A DNA stretch of 57,191 nt from an uncultured Bacilli bacterium (lineage in GTDB: Bacteria > Bacillota_I > Bacilli_A > RFN20 > CAG-449): positions 1 to 57,191 of the forward strand of contig CALVJL010000009.1 of assembly GCA_944332075.1 (NCBI GenBank), written 5' to 3'. Numbering within the stretch: position 1 is the first letter of the stretch; each line of letters starts with the position of its first letter. The translations under genes were made by a program, and so were the position numbers. The notes beneath the pieces are model-generated. The model worked only from the letters and a program-made list of their open reading frames with translations, made no database searches and was not told the origin of the DNA. Below are positions 32,057 through 41,728 of the stretch, in pieces.

Positions 32057-32371
32057 ATGATATATTGCAAAAAATGTGGAGCTAGATTGCAAGATGATGA
32101 AAAAATCTGCCCCTTCTGCGGATTTGATAATGATCCATCATCAAAAAATACTTCATTTATTTCACCTTTAGAATTAAAAGAAAAATGGCCGCTTTATCAA
32201 ATTATTCTTTCCGCGGCTATTCCTTTCTATGGTTTAATTCTCGGTTATTTAAATCGAAAGAACCTCGCGCGCGATGATAAAATTATTATTTTATTAGGTA
32301 TCGCGTCAATTGCCTTTTACTTACTTATTGTGATTATAGTTGTTTTTGTTTTATTGATGATTAAAGGTTAA
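32057..32371 (+). CDS. Zinc-ribbon membrane protein
   Basis: Encodes 104 residues. An N-terminal zinc ribbon has two CxxC pairs (YCKKCGAR and CPFCGFDN). After a short linker, two hydrophobic helices follow: about 50-66 (LYQIILSAAIPFYGLILGYL) and 77-102 (IIILLGIASIAFYLLIVIIV). Such small proteins are common in Firmicutes and have no defined function. GGAG lies upstream. The 3' end overlaps the convergent chromate-transporter gene by 11 bases. Confidence 0.8.
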   Translation: MIYCKKCGARLQDDEKICPFCGFDNDPSSKNTSFISPLELKEKWPLYQIILSAAIPFYGLILGYLNRKNLARDDKIIILLGIASIAFYLLIVIIVVFVLLMIKG

Positions 32372-32936
32372 ATAAAACATTGACAATAATACCCAAAGCC
32401 GCGGAGCAGATAATTAAAGGTATCGTTCCGAGGCTTTTTTTGAATGCAAAGCGATAAACAAAATAAATAACGAGTATCAAGATAGTAATGATTAGTGATA
32501 TATAATCAAAACTAAATGTTTCAATATCAACGAATCCTAAATTCTTGATTAGCATAATAATCCCGGCTTCTAAGATTAAAGCGATAATAACCGGTCTAAT
32601 TCCTTTTAAAAAGGCATTAACGATTTTATTTTGTAATAGTTTAGCAAAGACAGCCGCGATTAAAACAATGATGATAAATGAAGGTAAGACTACTCCGATA
32701 GTCGCGCAGATAGAACCGAGTATTCCTCCCTGAACTGATCCAACATAAGTCGCCATATTGACCGCGATTGGACCAGGCGTTGATTCGCAGACACCGATAA
32801 AAGAATAAAACGTTTCTTCGCTCATCCAGTTATGCTGCTCAATTGTTTCTTTAAGCATGGGAATCATGGCGTAGCCCCCGCCAAAGGTGAATAAACCGAT
32901 TTTTAAAAATTCGAAGAAGAGAGTTAGATAAATCAT
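32361..32936 (-). CDS. chrA: Chromate transporter family protein, second half of a pair
   Basis: Encodes 191 residues of a single-domain (short-chain) CHR protein. The family signatures are GLFTFGGGYAMIPMLKE and CESTPGPIAVNMATYVGSVQ. Six or so hydrophobic segments follow. Short CHR proteins work in pairs, equivalent to the two halves of long ChrA. Its ATG overlaps the stop of the partner gene by four bases (ATGA). The pair may export chromate, but in gut anaerobes the natural anion is uncertain. Confidence 0.9.
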   Translation of the reverse strand: MIYLTLFFEFLKIGLFTFGGGYAMIPMLKETIEQHNWMSEETFYSFIGVCESTPGPIAVNMATYVGSVQGGILGSICATIGVVLPSFIIIVLIAAVFAKLLQNKIVNAFLKGIRPVIIALILEAGIIMLIKNLGFVDIETFSFDYISLIITILILVIYFVYRFAFKKSLGTIPLIICSAALGIIVNVLFNL

Positions 32937-33523
32937 TTTTTCTCCTCCTCATTTTTGCTTTTGCTTTTATTTTTAAAATAGATGATTAAGTAGATAAAGA
33001 TACTTAAGCAGCCTCCGATTAAAATAAAGTAAATAGATGAAAATGAAATAGCAAAAAGTTCTAATAGCAACATGGCTATGAAAACAGCAGCAAAAACTAT
33101 AACGTTAAATATTGTTTTTTCTAACTTGATGAACATTTCAATTGCCGCTTTAATTATTAAAAAAGCAACCGCGCATTTAATTCCCGAAAAAGCATATGCG
33201 ACATATTTATTCGCAATAAAAGCGTCAAAGAATAATGAGATAATAAAAATGATAATTAATGATGGTAAAACAACACCTAAAGTAGCAAAAAAAGCACCTA
33301 AAATCTTTTTTTGCTGATATCCGACAAAAGTTGCTGAATTAATGGCTAATGGACCAGGTGTGGATTCGGCAATTGCGATTATTTCCATCATTTTGTCTTC
33401 AGTTAAAAAATGTTCTTTTTCAACAATTATTTCTTTTAACTGAGGAATCATCGCGTAACCGCCGCCAAAAGTAAATAATCCGAGTTTAAAAAATATCCAG
33501 AAAAGTTTTAAACACATTTTCAT
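32933..33523 (-). CDS. chrA: Chromate transporter family protein, first half of a pair
   Basis: Encodes 196 residues, paralogous to the downstream gene. LGLFTFGGGYAMIPQLKEII and AESTPGPLAINSATFVGYQQ are the same CHR signatures, followed by about six transmembrane segments and a basic tail (NKSKSKNEEEKK). It is translated first and coupled to its partner by a four-base overlap, so the two probably assemble as a heterodimer with antiparallel topology. The promoter should lie in the short divergent gap with exonuclease III. Confidence 0.9.
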   Translation of the reverse strand: MKMCLKLFWIFFKLGLFTFGGGYAMIPQLKEIIVEKEHFLTEDKMMEIIAIAESTPGPLAINSATFVGYQQKKILGAFFATLGVVLPSLIIIFIISLFFDAFIANKYVAYAFSGIKCAVAFLIIKAAIEMFIKLEKTIFNVIVFAAVFIAMLLLELFAISFSSIYFILIGGCLSIFIYLIIYFKNKSKSKNEEEKK

Positions 33524-33622
33524 ACAACTATAATTTTACACATGGGCAATTAATTATAAAGATAAATAATTTGTGTTTACCAAAATTTTAAAATTATCTA
33601 TGATATGAAAGAGGAACTAATT

Positions 33623-34378
33623 ATGAAATTTATCTCATTTAATGTAAATGGCTTAAGAGCAATTTTAAAAAAAGATTTTGAAAAGACTTTTGATGATTTA
33701 AACGCTGATATCTTTTCTTTAAACGAAACTAAACTTTCTGATGACGCTTTTCCTTTTCAAAAAGAAGGGTACGAAATCTTCTACACTAATTCAAAAGTAA
33801 AAAAGGGTTATTCCGGAGTTGCAGTTTTTTCAAAAATTAAACCATTATCAGTTCATTATGGTTTAATTGATAATCTTTATGATGAAGAGGGCAGAGTAAT
33901 TACTTTAGAATTTGATAATTTTTTCTATGTAGCTTGCTATGTCCCAAATTCAGGAGAAAATTTAAAGAGATTAGATTTCCGCCTAGAGTTTGAAAAAAAC
34001 TTGGTTAATTATTTAAATTCTTTAAAAGAGAAAAAGCATGTTGTCTACGCTGGTGATTTAAATGTTGCCCATGAAGAAATCGATATTAAAAATCCAGCGA
34101 CTAATCATCATAACGCTGGTTTTACTGATGAAGAAAGAGCAGCTTTCAGCGCTTTATTAAAAGAAGGTTATATTGATACTTATCGTTACTTACATCCTGA
34201 ACAAGTTGAATATTCTTGGTGGAGCTATCGTTTCAACGCTAGAAAAAACAATGCTGGTTGGCGAATTGATTACTTTCTTATTGATGAAGGATTAAAAGAT
34301 AAATTACTTTCTTCCTGCATTCATACCGATATAATGGGATCAGACCACTGCCCGATTGAATTAAATTTAAGCATTTAA
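33623..34378 (+). CDS. xth: Exodeoxyribonuclease III / AP endonuclease
   Basis: Encodes about 251 residues from the ATG at 33623, eight bases after AAGAGGA; an ATG six codons upstream overlaps that site. The length is typical of Xth/ExoA. Motifs in order: FNVNGLRAI, the metal-binding Glu in SLNETKLS, the nucleophile-activating region VYAGDLNVAHEEIDI, SWWSYRFNARKNNAGWRIDY, and the catalytic Asp-His pair in GSDHCPIELNL. It cleaves DNA at abasic sites and removes 3' blocks in base excision repair. A bidirectional terminator follows. Confidence 0.95.
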   Translation: MKFISFNVNGLRAILKKDFEKTFDDLNADIFSLNETKLSDDAFPFQKEGYEIFYTNSKVKKGYSGVAVFSKIKPLSVHYGLIDNLYDEEGRVITLEFDNFFYVACYVPNSGENLKRLDFRLEFEKNLVNYLNSLKEKKHVVYAGDLNVAHEEIDIKNPATNHHNAGFTDEERAAFSALLKEGYIDTYRYLHPEQVEYSWWSYRFNARKNNAGWRIDYFLIDEGLKDKLLSSCIHTDIMGSDHCPIELNLSI

Positions 34379-34406
34379 AAAGATGTCCGAAAGGACACCT
34401 TTTTTA
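34377..34406. terminator. Bidirectional intrinsic terminator
   Basis: TGTCC pairs with GGACA around a GAAA tetraloop, extended by an A-run before and a T-run after. It separates convergent xth and the ABC permease gene. Confidence 0.8.
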
Positions 34407-37310
34407 ATCGACTGATTTTAACGATTCAACCATTTTAATCTTCTCAAGTTTAAAATAGAGAAGCACGTCGACGATAATTAAGAAAAGATAAGATAATAAG
34501 ATAGAATAAATATAAGAATACCATCTAATTCCTCGATACATCATCACACCTGGTGAATCAATGTTAAACATAATGAATTGATGAAGCAAGAAACCAACTA
34601 ATAACCCAACTAAGATACCTAATGTAGTAAGAATAAAGGTTTCTTTATAGACGTAGTTAGCAACCTCTATTCTCTTGTATCCGAGAACTTTTAAAGTCGC
34701 GATTTCTTTATTTCTTTCAATGATATTAATATTTGTTAGGTTATATATAACAATAATTGCTAAAGCGCCTGAGCAAATGATCAAGAAATAAACCAAAGTG
34801 CCAATATTTTCAAAGGTGTTTTTATATGTTTGCTCAGTGTCGCTAGTAAATTCATACGAGGTAACGTTTTCATCATCAAGCAAAGTTTGAGAAATCTCTT
34901 CTTTTAATGAATTATCTAGCGAGGAAATTTTAACCCAGAATGTATTTAAGGTTATTTCCTTTTCAAATATCTTTTGGTAGTTTTCAAGAGTCATAAAGAC
35001 ATAATTACCAAGGTAATTCGTCATTACATCGGTGTAGGTTAGCTGATACTCATTTCTGCCCTGATCAATCAAAGTAAATGTTTTATCTTCTGATATTTTA
35101 TCGCTTAATTGTTTTGAAACAATAATGGAATTGGCATTATAAGTAACATTTTCTAATTGGACATATGATTTTAATTCGTTTAAATCGCTAGTGATAACTA
35201 ATGAGAAATCATAACGGGTATCAGCTTTATCATTTAAATATGCGGATTCAACTGCCACGGATGTCTTTTCATATGGTGTAAGAATTTCTATATCTTTATT
35301 CGTGTCAGCAACTGACGCGGATAGTTGATAACGTAAAACATCTTGATATTGATTGATGACCATATCATCGAAAGAATCTTTGATTCCAAAGCCGCAGACG
35401 AGTAAGGCAGAACAGCCAGCGACACCGACAATAGTCATAATCATGTGTTTCTTATAGCGGAAGACATTTCTTAAAGCTGACTTATTTTTGAATTTTAAGT
35501 GATTCCAAATAAAATGGATTCGTTCAAGTAAAATCTTTTTACCAGGCTTAGGTGCTCTTTTTACCATCAAATCAGCAGGTTTTTCTTTCAAGGTTCTTCC
35601 TACAGTTAGAACTGTTGTTAGCAAAATGATAATTACCATTAAGAAGAAAGATAAAAGAATTGATGGATAAGAAAACGTCATAACGAATGGCGGCAAAAGA
35701 TAATTAGCGTTGAAGATATTATAGATGATTGACGGCAAAATATATACTCCGCATGCAACACCGAGCAAACCACCAAAAACTGATGAGAAAAGACCATAAC
35801 CAATATAATTGGCCATAATAGCTCCGCGTGTGTAACCAAGAGACTTTAAGGTTCCGATTTGTAAACGTTCTTCTTCTACCATTCTCGTCATGGTAGTTAA
35901 AACAACTAACGCGGCAACTAAGAAGAAGAAAACAGGGAAGATTAAGGCAATTACATTGATTTTATTGACGTTTTCTTGAATAGAACGGAAAGCTTGATAA
36001 TATTGACGGTCGAGAACAATCAGCATAAATGATTCTTCATCGACGTTCTCACTATATTGCTGATCAACTGTATCATTAATAACTTTTACTACTGCTTCGC
36101 TTTTCATAGCGTTTTCGATAGCAGTCGAAACTTGTGAAAGAAAACTTTCACTAGTTATTTGATTTTCATAGAGAGAGTTAATCGTCGTTAAAACGTCATC
36201 TGATTGCATCTGAGTTTCAACTGTTGAAGCAATTAAATCTTTAGTTTCTTGACTATTCATCTGCTGAGAAACCAATGAGGCGATTGCTTGAGTGATACTA
36301 TCTGATGCCATTTGCTGAGCCGCTAAGGATTCAACTTCTTCATCAGAAAGGTTAGGCTGAGATTGTTTAATTTGTTGGATTAATTGTTCTTTAATGCTAT
36401 TTGTTACTTCTTCTGTTATTTGCTTTTCTATTGATGAAGTAACAGATGACTCAACCTGACTTTGAATTAAAGATGTAATTTGTTCTTTAGCAGCTGCTTG
36501 AGCTTGTGATGTAACTGATTTACTAGTTTCTTCGTAGACTGCCTGATAAACGGATGAGTAGATTTCATCGCGGATTGCTTGAAATTTATATTCTTTGATT
36601 TCATCTTTGAGATTATCTATTTGTGTTGTGACATTAGATATTAAATCATCATATCGACTAGAGAAGGCGTCTAATTCTTCAGCTCCTTTAATAGTTATAA
36701 ATATATCGGTATAATATTCAACATCAATATATTTAGCATCGCGGTAAATGACTGCCTCAAGATAACCTTTTCCTAATGATGATGTTACTTTAGCCTTATC
36801 AAAATAATTTGGATCAAGTACTTTACCGACAATTGTATATTGATGATCATCAATAGTAACTTTTGAACCAATCTGTAAATTTAATAACCAGTTGTTAGAT
36901 ATGTTAACAACTATTTCATCGCCATTTTCTGGCAAACGACCTTCTTTTAATTCGATTTTATTGATGATGGAATCAAAATCATAATCGATTACTTTAGCTA
37001 CGAGAGTATCGTTATTGTAGGTAACGTACATATCATTACGCGATTCAAGCTTAATATTTTCGATTTCATCAATGTTTTCAAGAAGAAATTCTTTATCTTT
37101 CTCATCAACGCCAAGAGTTGACATAATATCGATATCAGATACATTGTATTGATCATAATAATGGTCAATAGAATTTTCAACGTTTGGCGCACTTGTGAGT
37201 AAGCCAACTAAAAATCCCACGCCTAGAATTACGATGCATACGATTGATAGAAGACGTGATAAACTATGAACAATATTTTTGAAAAAAGAACGGATAAAAG
37301 TTTTTTTCAT
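34404..37310 (-). CDS. FtsX/MacB-type ABC transporter permease with long extracytoplasmic coiled-coil stalk
   Basis: Encodes 968 residues. An N-terminal helix (about 15-37) is followed by a large extracytoplasmic domain, then a first FtsX core near 450-570 (VFFFLVAALVVLTTMTRMVE, then LKSLGYTRGAIMANYIGYG), a second N-terminal-like helix and domain, and a last FtsX core near 840-955 with ERNKEIATLKVLGYKRIEVA. Residues about 245-425 are a Gln/Ser/Glu-rich helical stretch (KEQITSLIQSQVESSVTSSI), an unusually long predicted coiled coil. Such permeases couple cytoplasmic ATP hydrolysis to movements outside the membrane, for peptide or lipid handling or resistance. The ATPase gene lies 12 bases upstream, forming a MarR-ATPase-permease operon. 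Confidence 0.9.
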   Translation of the reverse strand: MKKTFIRSFFKNIVHSLSRLLSIVCIVILGVGFLVGLLTSAPNVENSIDHYYDQYNVSDIDIMSTLGVDEKDKEFLLENIDEIENIKLESRNDMYVTYNNDTLVAKVIDYDFDSIINKIELKEGRLPENGDEIVVNISNNWLLNLQIGSKVTIDDHQYTIVGKVLDPNYFDKAKVTSSLGKGYLEAVIYRDAKYIDVEYYTDIFITIKGAEELDAFSSRYDDLISNVTTQIDNLKDEIKEYKFQAIRDEIYSSVYQAVYEETSKSVTSQAQAAAKEQITSLIQSQVESSVTSSIEKQITEEVTNSIKEQLIQQIKQSQPNLSDEEVESLAAQQMASDSITQAIASLVSQQMNSQETKDLIASTVETQMQSDDVLTTINSLYENQITSESFLSQVSTAIENAMKSEAVVKVINDTVDQQYSENVDEESFMLIVLDRQYYQAFRSIQENVNKINVIALIFPVFFFLVAALVVLTTMTRMVEEERLQIGTLKSLGYTRGAIMANYIGYGLFSSVFGGLLGVACGVYILPSIIYNIFNANYLLPPFVMTFSYPSILLSFFLMVIIILLTTVLTVGRTLKEKPADLMVKRAPKPGKKILLERIHFIWNHLKFKNKSALRNVFRYKKHMIMTIVGVAGCSALLVCGFGIKDSFDDMVINQYQDVLRYQLSASVADTNKDIEILTPYEKTSVAVESAYLNDKADTRYDFSLVITSDLNELKSYVQLENVTYNANSIIVSKQLSDKISEDKTFTLIDQGRNEYQLTYTDVMTNYLGNYVFMTLENYQKIFEKEITLNTFWVKISSLDNSLKEEISQTLLDDENVTSYEFTSDTEQTYKNTFENIGTLVYFLIICSGALAIIVIYNLTNINIIERNKEIATLKVLGYKRIEVANYVYKETFILTTLGILVGLLVGFLLHQFIMFNIDSPGVMMYRGIRWYSYIYSILLSYLFLIIVDVLLYFKLEKIKMVESLKSVD

Positions 37311-37322
37311 AAACGATCCCTC

Positions 37323-38024
37323 CTAGTAGACAAGATCATCAATGCTCATAACATCCTGATTCTTGATTTCGCTTTGAATATGGCCGTTGCGAATTTCAAT
37401 GACTTTATCCGCTAATTTTGTAAATGCTAGGTTATGAGTAACAATAATAACCGTCTTATGCATTTTATTAGATACTTCGCGGAGCAACTTTAAAATTTGT
37501 TTACCTGTTTCATAATCAAGAGCGCCAGTTGGTTCATCGCAGAGAAGGATTTTAGGATTTTTAGCAATCGCACGAGCAATCGCGACTCTTTGCTGTTCAC
37601 CACCAGATAGTTGCGATGGAAAGTTGTTCATCCTTTCTTTTAAACCCACCTGCTCTAAAGTTTTGATGGTATCAAGCGGTTTTTTAACAATTTCATTAGC
37701 AAGTTCTACGTTCTCTTTTGCAGTTAAGTGCGGCATTAGATTATAAAATTGAAAGACGAAGCCAACATCATTTCTCCGATAAAGAGTTAAATCTTTTTCT
37801 TTGAATGAAGAAATGATTTTATCGCCGACTTTAACTTTTCCATCTGTGCATGTATCCATCCCACCTAAAATATTAAGAATCGTGGTTTTACCTGCTCCAG
37901 ATGGACCGACAACAACGACAAATTCGCCTTCATCAATAGTAAAATTGACATCATCATTGGCTTTGACGATGGAATCGCCCATATGATAGATTTTATTAAC
38001 GTGGCTAAATTCTATAAAACTCAT
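37323..38024 (-). CDS. ABC transporter ATPase (LolD/MacB type)
   Basis: Encodes 233 residues with all motifs of an active ATPase: Walker [11 protein letters not shown]-loop [14 protein letters not shown], signature [14 protein letters not shown], Walker [13 protein letters not shown] and the H-switch VIIVTHN. This subclass pairs with FtsX-domain permeases, encoded here next. The ATG overlaps the stop of the MarR gene by four bases, so synthesis is coupled to the regulator. Confidence 0.95.
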   Translation of the reverse strand: MSFIEFSHVNKIYHMGDSIVKANDDVNFTIDEGEFVVVVGPSGAGKTTILNILGGMDTCTDGKVKVGDKIISSFKEKDLTLYRRNDVGFVFQFYNLMPHLTAKENVELANEIVKKPLDTIKTLEQVGLKERMNNFPSQLSGGEQQRVAIARAIAKNPKILLCDEPTGALDYETGKQILKLLREVSNKMHKTVIIVTHNLAFTKLADKVIEIRNGHIQSEIKNQDVMSIDDLVY

Positions 38025-38437
38025 AACGTTACTCCTTTCATTACCTGATTGATCTTTTTCAGCATTGCAATCAACTGCTCTGTTTGTTCCTTGCCGAGTC
38101 TTTCAAACAGGATATCAAAATATTTTTCGGCTTTTTCACCGATCCTTTTAAAATAATTTAAACCGACCGATGTTAACTCAAGGTCAACTTTTCGGTGATC
38201 ATCTTTATTTATACTCATTTCGATATAATTCTTTTTGGTAAGATTTCTTAAAAGAACGCTGATTCTACCTTTAGTCACGTTGAGCATATGTGCTAATTCT
38301 TGAGGTGATATACCTTTATTAAAAAAAATGCACCGTAAGACTGCATCTTCGCCTGAAAGAAAAGTCGTTAGATAATTAATGCCTTCAAGTTTAGTCATAG
38401 CGATTAATTCGGATATAAATTCTTGTTCATTATTCAT
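38021..38437 (-). CDS. MarR-family regulator of the ABC transporter operon
   Basis: Encodes 138 residues, normal for MarR. The winged HTH is GISPQELAHMLNVTKGRISV followed by LLRNLTKKNYIEMSINKDDH, with the wing motif DDHRKVDLELTSVGLNYF. As the first gene of the operon, it probably represses its own promoter until a ligand binds. Repeated AATAGT/ACTATT boxes at 38457-38498 upstream are the likely operator. GAAG precedes the ATG. Confidence 0.92.
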   Translation of the reverse strand: MNNEQEFISELIAMTKLEGINYLTTFLSGEDAVLRCIFFNKGISPQELAHMLNVTKGRISVLLRNLTKKNYIEMSINKDDHRKVDLELTSVGLNYFKRIGEKAEKYFDILFERLGKEQTEQLIAMLKKINQVMKGVTL

Positions 38438-38456
38438 AATGATTCACTTCCTTATA

Positions 38457-38498
38457 AATAGTATACACTATATAACTATTTTAGTATATAGAACTATT
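38457..38498. promoter_or_regulatory. Palindromic operator region of the MarR-ABC operon
   Basis: AATAGT at 38457-38462 and ACTATT at 38493-38498 are inverted, and ACTATA and ACTATT recur inside (ATAGT-ATAC-ACTAT near 38458-38471). The spacing suits two MarR dimers over the promoter. Confidence 0.5.
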
Positions 38499-38510
38499 AA
38501 TAAAAGTAAA

Positions 38511-38534
38511 TAAAAATCCGGTATTAACCGGATT
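38511..38534 (-). terminator. Intrinsic terminator of the ZIP transporter gene
   Basis: On the minus strand AATCCGGT pairs with ACCGGATT around TAAT and is followed by T5. It lies about 20 bases past the ZIP stop codon. Confidence 0.8.
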
Positions 38535-38553
38535 AGTAATTTAATCTAATTTA

Positions 38554-39342
38554 TTAAAGAACAAGCTCTAAAACCAGCATCACGCAGAAGCCAATCATAA
38601 ATGACCAAAGACCATAGTGACCATGATTACCTTTTCTCGAAGAAGGGATTAATTCATCGATGGTAACATAGAACATTGCTCCAGCAGCAAATGCCAGAAG
38701 CCATGGTAAGAATACAGTCAAATGCGTAGAAATAAAAACGCCGAGTAATCCGAAGATTGGTTCAACAGATCCTGAAAGAGCACCATAGGTAAAAGCTTTG
38801 CCTTTACTAACATTTTCTTCTAATAACGGAATAGAAACCGCGGCACCTTCTGGAAAGTTTTGTATAGTAATACCAATAGCTAATGACAAAGCACTAAAAA
38901 TCAATGCGCTATCGTTTGTCGAAAGAGCCATTCCGCAAGCAAAGCCAACGGCTAAACCTTCTGGAATATTATGGATAGTAACTGCTAAGAAAAATTTGGT
39001 TTGATTGGATAATTTGCTTTGCAAACCTTCTTCTTCTCCAGAAAGCTTATGAAAATGCGGAACTAATTGATCTATTAAGGTTAAGAATAAACCTCCGAGA
39101 ATAAATCCTCCGACAACTGGTAAAACAGCTAGATTGTCGTAAATTGATTCACCTTGCTCGATTGAAGGTAATAAAAGACCGAAAATTGCCGCGCTGATCA
39201 TAATACCTGATGCTAAGCCTAAAATAACATTAGATGTTTTATTAGAAAAGCTCTTTTTAAAAAAGAAAACAAGGGCGGAACCTAAGGTAGTTCCGGCAAA
39301 AATAATACATAAAGATATAATAGTTACAGTAATCGCAGACAT
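38554..39342 (-). CDS. ZIP-family metal transporter (GufA-like)
   Basis: Encodes about 262 residues from the ATG at 39342, which follows GAGGAGG by five bases; an earlier ATG at 39360 precedes that site. Eight transmembrane segments are visible, with metal-binding motifs HNIPEGLAVGFACG and QNFPEGAAVSIPLL. The cytoplasmic loop is short and has HFHKLSGEEEG, a modest His-rich metal site. It probably imports zinc or other divalent metal ions. It stands alone, between two MarR-controlled transporter loci. Confidence 0.93.
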   Translation of the reverse strand: MSAITVTIISLCIIFAGTTLGSALVFFFKKSFSNKTSNVILGLASGIMISAAIFGLLLPSIEQGESIYDNLAVLPVVGGFILGGLFLTLIDQLVPHFHKLSGEEEGLQSKLSNQTKFFLAVTIHNIPEGLAVGFACGMALSTNDSALIFSALSLAIGITIQNFPEGAAVSIPLLEENVSKGKAFTYGALSGSVEPIFGLLGVFISTHLTVFLPWLLAFAAGAMFYVTIDELIPSSRKGNHGHYGLWSFMIGFCVMLVLELVL

Positions 39343-39400
39343 AGTTGCCTCCTCAAACATTTCTATTATAGTCTCATATATAAAAAATTAAATTATTTTA

Positions 39401-39838
39401 TTATTTACTTGAAAGGATTTCTCCAATTGCCTTGATATGTTGATTTATAGAAGTTAATTCTTCCTCAGAATATTTTTTTAAAGTGGATTTTAAAACTTCA
39501 AAGTGTTCCTTTCTTATTTTTTTTATAAAGTCTTTTCCCTTCTCACTTAATGAAAGAAGAATTTGTCTCCGATTATTTGGATCGATTTCACGTTTGACTA
39601 ATTCTAAATTAGTTAAACTTTCGACAACTTTTGACATTTGCTGTTTGGTTACGTTATTTAATTCACTTAACTGATTTAAAGTTAAAGGTTCGTGGTCATT
39701 TAAAATGACAATGGAAATATGCTGAAGAAAAGATAGCTTTTTGCCATCAAAGATTGGTGGCGTCATTACTTTTTGCTTATAGTTAGGCATTATTTTAAAG
39801 ATTTCTTCTAGAAATATTTTTATTTGTTCCTCTTTCAT
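39401..39838 (-). CDS. MarR-family regulator of the heterodimeric ABC exporter
   Basis: Encodes 145 residues from the ATG at 39838, preceded by GAGGGAG; the longer frame upstream has no ribosome site and crosses the promoter region. The winged HTH is LTLNQLSELNNVTKQQMSKV then ESLTNLELVKREIDPNNRRQ. It is divergent from the ABC exporter pair, so it probably represses both directions from the AT-rich repeats in the 123-base gap and responds to an exported drug-like compound. Confidence 0.92.
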   Translation of the reverse strand: MKEEQIKIFLEEIFKIMPNYKQKVMTPPIFDGKKLSFLQHISIVILNDHEPLTLNQLSELNNVTKQQMSKVVESLTNLELVKREIDPNNRRQILLSLSEKGKDFIKKIRKEHFEVLKSTLKKYSEEELTSINQHIKAIGEILSSK

Positions 39839-39879
39839 TTTTTTCTCCCTCAACGTGATTATAAATAAAGGCGAAAGAA

Positions 39880-39935
39880 ATGTAAATAAATATTTATAGT
39901 AAATAAATATTGACAAATATTTCGCTAAATATGTA
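39880..39935 (+). promoter_or_regulatory. Promoter and likely MarR operator of the ABC exporter operon
   Basis: TTGACA at 39910-39915 is a consensus -35; TATGTAAC about 15-17 bases on is a weak -10. The box TAAATAAATATT and its variants (AAATATTTATAGTAAATAAATATT, shortened here as AAATATTTATAG plus TAAATATT) overlap the -35, as expected for a repressor site. Confidence 0.55.
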
Positions 39936-39961
39936 ACATTACTCAATAGGAGGAATTTTGA

Positions 39962-41728
39962 ATGCTTAGATTGTTTAAATATCTGAAGGCTAAAGATTAT
40001 TTAGCATTAGTTGTCGCAATAATTTTAATTGTCTTTGGAGTCATGCTCGATCTTAAATTACCAGACTATATGTCTGACTTGACTAAGTTATTTTATAGTC
40101 CAAATTATCAACTTTCCGATGTTGCTTTGCCGGGCATTAAAATGCTTTTATGCGCGGTTGGAAGCGGAATAATTTCAGCAATTGTCGGCTTCTTATCAGC
40201 TGTTTTATCATCTAATTTTGCTAAATATGTTAGATATGCTCTTTTTAGTAAAGTTTTATCATTGTCACCAAGTGAGATTGATAAATTTTCAACTGCCTCA
40301 TTAATAACCAGAACCACAAACGATGTCACTCAGATGCAGATGACAATTGCAATGGGAATGCAGGTTATGGTAAGAGCTCCGATTACCGCGGTTTTAGCTA
40401 TTATAAAGATTATTGATAAAGGAACAACTGGCTGGGTCATGGCTACGGGAATTTCCGTAGGTGTGTTAATCATCGTTTTGGCGATAATTGTTTCCTTATG
40501 CTTACCACGCTTTAGAAAAGTTCAAAGATTAACTGATGCAGTTAATGGTGTTTCACGTGAAAATTTAACTGGATTAAGAGTTATAAAAGCTTTTAATGCT
40601 GAAAAATATCAATTAAACAAATTTGAAATAGTTAATACTGATTTAACTAAAAACAATTTATTTACTTCTGTGGCCACGGCTCTTTTAAATCCGCTTATGA
40701 TGTTAATCATGAATGGATTATCCTTAGCAATTTATTGGATAGGTGCTTATACGATTAATAATGCTGTGTCACTTGAATCGCAAGAACAAATTTTTTCAAA
40801 TATGATTGTCTTCTCTTCATATGCGATGCAAGTCGTCATGGCTTTCTTGTTGCTGGTTGCAATTTTCATGATTGTCCCAAGAGCTATGGTATCCGGCAAG
40901 AGAATCAATCAAGTATTAAGAACAAAAATTGACATTAAAGAAGGTAGTTTCAACAAGCAAACCGAGATTAAGGGCGAACTAGAATTTAAACACGTTTCCT
41001 TCTCTTATAATGATGAAAAAGACGAAGATAACGAAGAAGTATTACAAGATATTTCCTTTAAAGTTGAAAGAGGTAAAACTTTAGCTTTCATTGGAGCGAC
41101 TGGTTCAGGAAAATCGACTCTAGTAAACTTGGCCGTGCGTTTCTATGATCCTGATCAAGGTGAAATTTTACTTGATGGGGTCAATATAAAAGATTATACA
41201 TTTAAAAATCTATATAACCGTTTTGGTTATGTTTCTCAAAAGTCGATTATGTTTAACGGAAGTGTTAAAGAAAACATTTTCTACGGACAATCATTAGCAG
41301 CTGAAGATGAAGAAAATCTTTTGCAGTCGCTTAATGTCTCTCAGGCAGAAGAATTTGTTAATAGTAAGCCTGGAAAAGAAGAATATATTATTGAGCAAGG
41401 CGGAAAAAATCTTTCTGGAGGGCAAAAGCAGAGATTATCCATTGCTCGGGCCATCGCTAGAAAGCCAGAGATTTTAATCTTTGATGATTCCTTCTCCGCG
41501 CTTGATTATAAAACCGATTTGAAAGTGAGAACTCTTCTTAATGAAAAGATGAAAGATACAACAAAAATAATCGTTGCCCAAAGAATAGGAACAATTAAAA
41601 ATGCTGACGAAATTATCGTTTTAGATGAAGGTAAAATTGTTGGCAAAGGTACTCATGAAGAGTTATTGAAAAACTGTAAAGTCTATCAAGAAATAGCACT
41701 TTCTCAGTTAGATAAGGAGGAATTATAA
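39962..41728 (+). CDS. ABC exporter half-transporter, degenerate-site subunit
   Basis: Encodes 588 residues after AGGAGG. Six transmembrane helices occupy about 1-310, followed by the nucleotide-binding domain: Walker A GATGSGKST, signature LSGGQKQRLSIARA, Walker B ILIFDDSFSALD. The residue after the Walker B Asp is Asp, not the catalytic Glu, while the signature is perfect. This matches the asymmetric LmrCD/BmrCD/PatAB-type exporters, where one composite ATP site is inactive. The partner gene begins at the stop codon (TAATG). Confidence 0.94.
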   Translation: MLRLFKYLKAKDYLALVVAIILIVFGVMLDLKLPDYMSDLTKLFYSPNYQLSDVALPGIKMLLCAVGSGIISAIVGFLSAVLSSNFAKYVRYALFSKVLSLSPSEIDKFSTASLITRTTNDVTQMQMTIAMGMQVMVRAPITAVLAIIKIIDKGTTGWVMATGISVGVLIIVLAIIVSLCLPRFRKVQRLTDAVNGVSRENLTGLRVIKAFNAEKYQLNKFEIVNTDLTKNNLFTSVATALLNPLMMLIMNGLSLAIYWIGAYTINNAVSLESQEQIFSNMIVFSSYAMQVVMAFLLLVAIFMIVPRAMVSGKRINQVLRTKIDIKEGSFNKQTEIKGELEFKHVSFSYNDEKDEDNEEVLQDISFKVERGKTLAFIGATGSGKSTLVNLAVRFYDPDQGEILLDGVNIKDYTFKNLYNRFGYVSQKSIMFNGSVKENIFYGQSLAAEDEENLLQSLNVSQAEEFVNSKPGKEEYIIEQGGKNLSGGQKQRLSIARAIARKPEILIFDDSFSALDYKTDLKVRTLLNEKMKDTTKIIVAQRIGTIKNADEIIVLDEGKIVGKGTHEELLKNCKVYQEIALSQLDKEEL

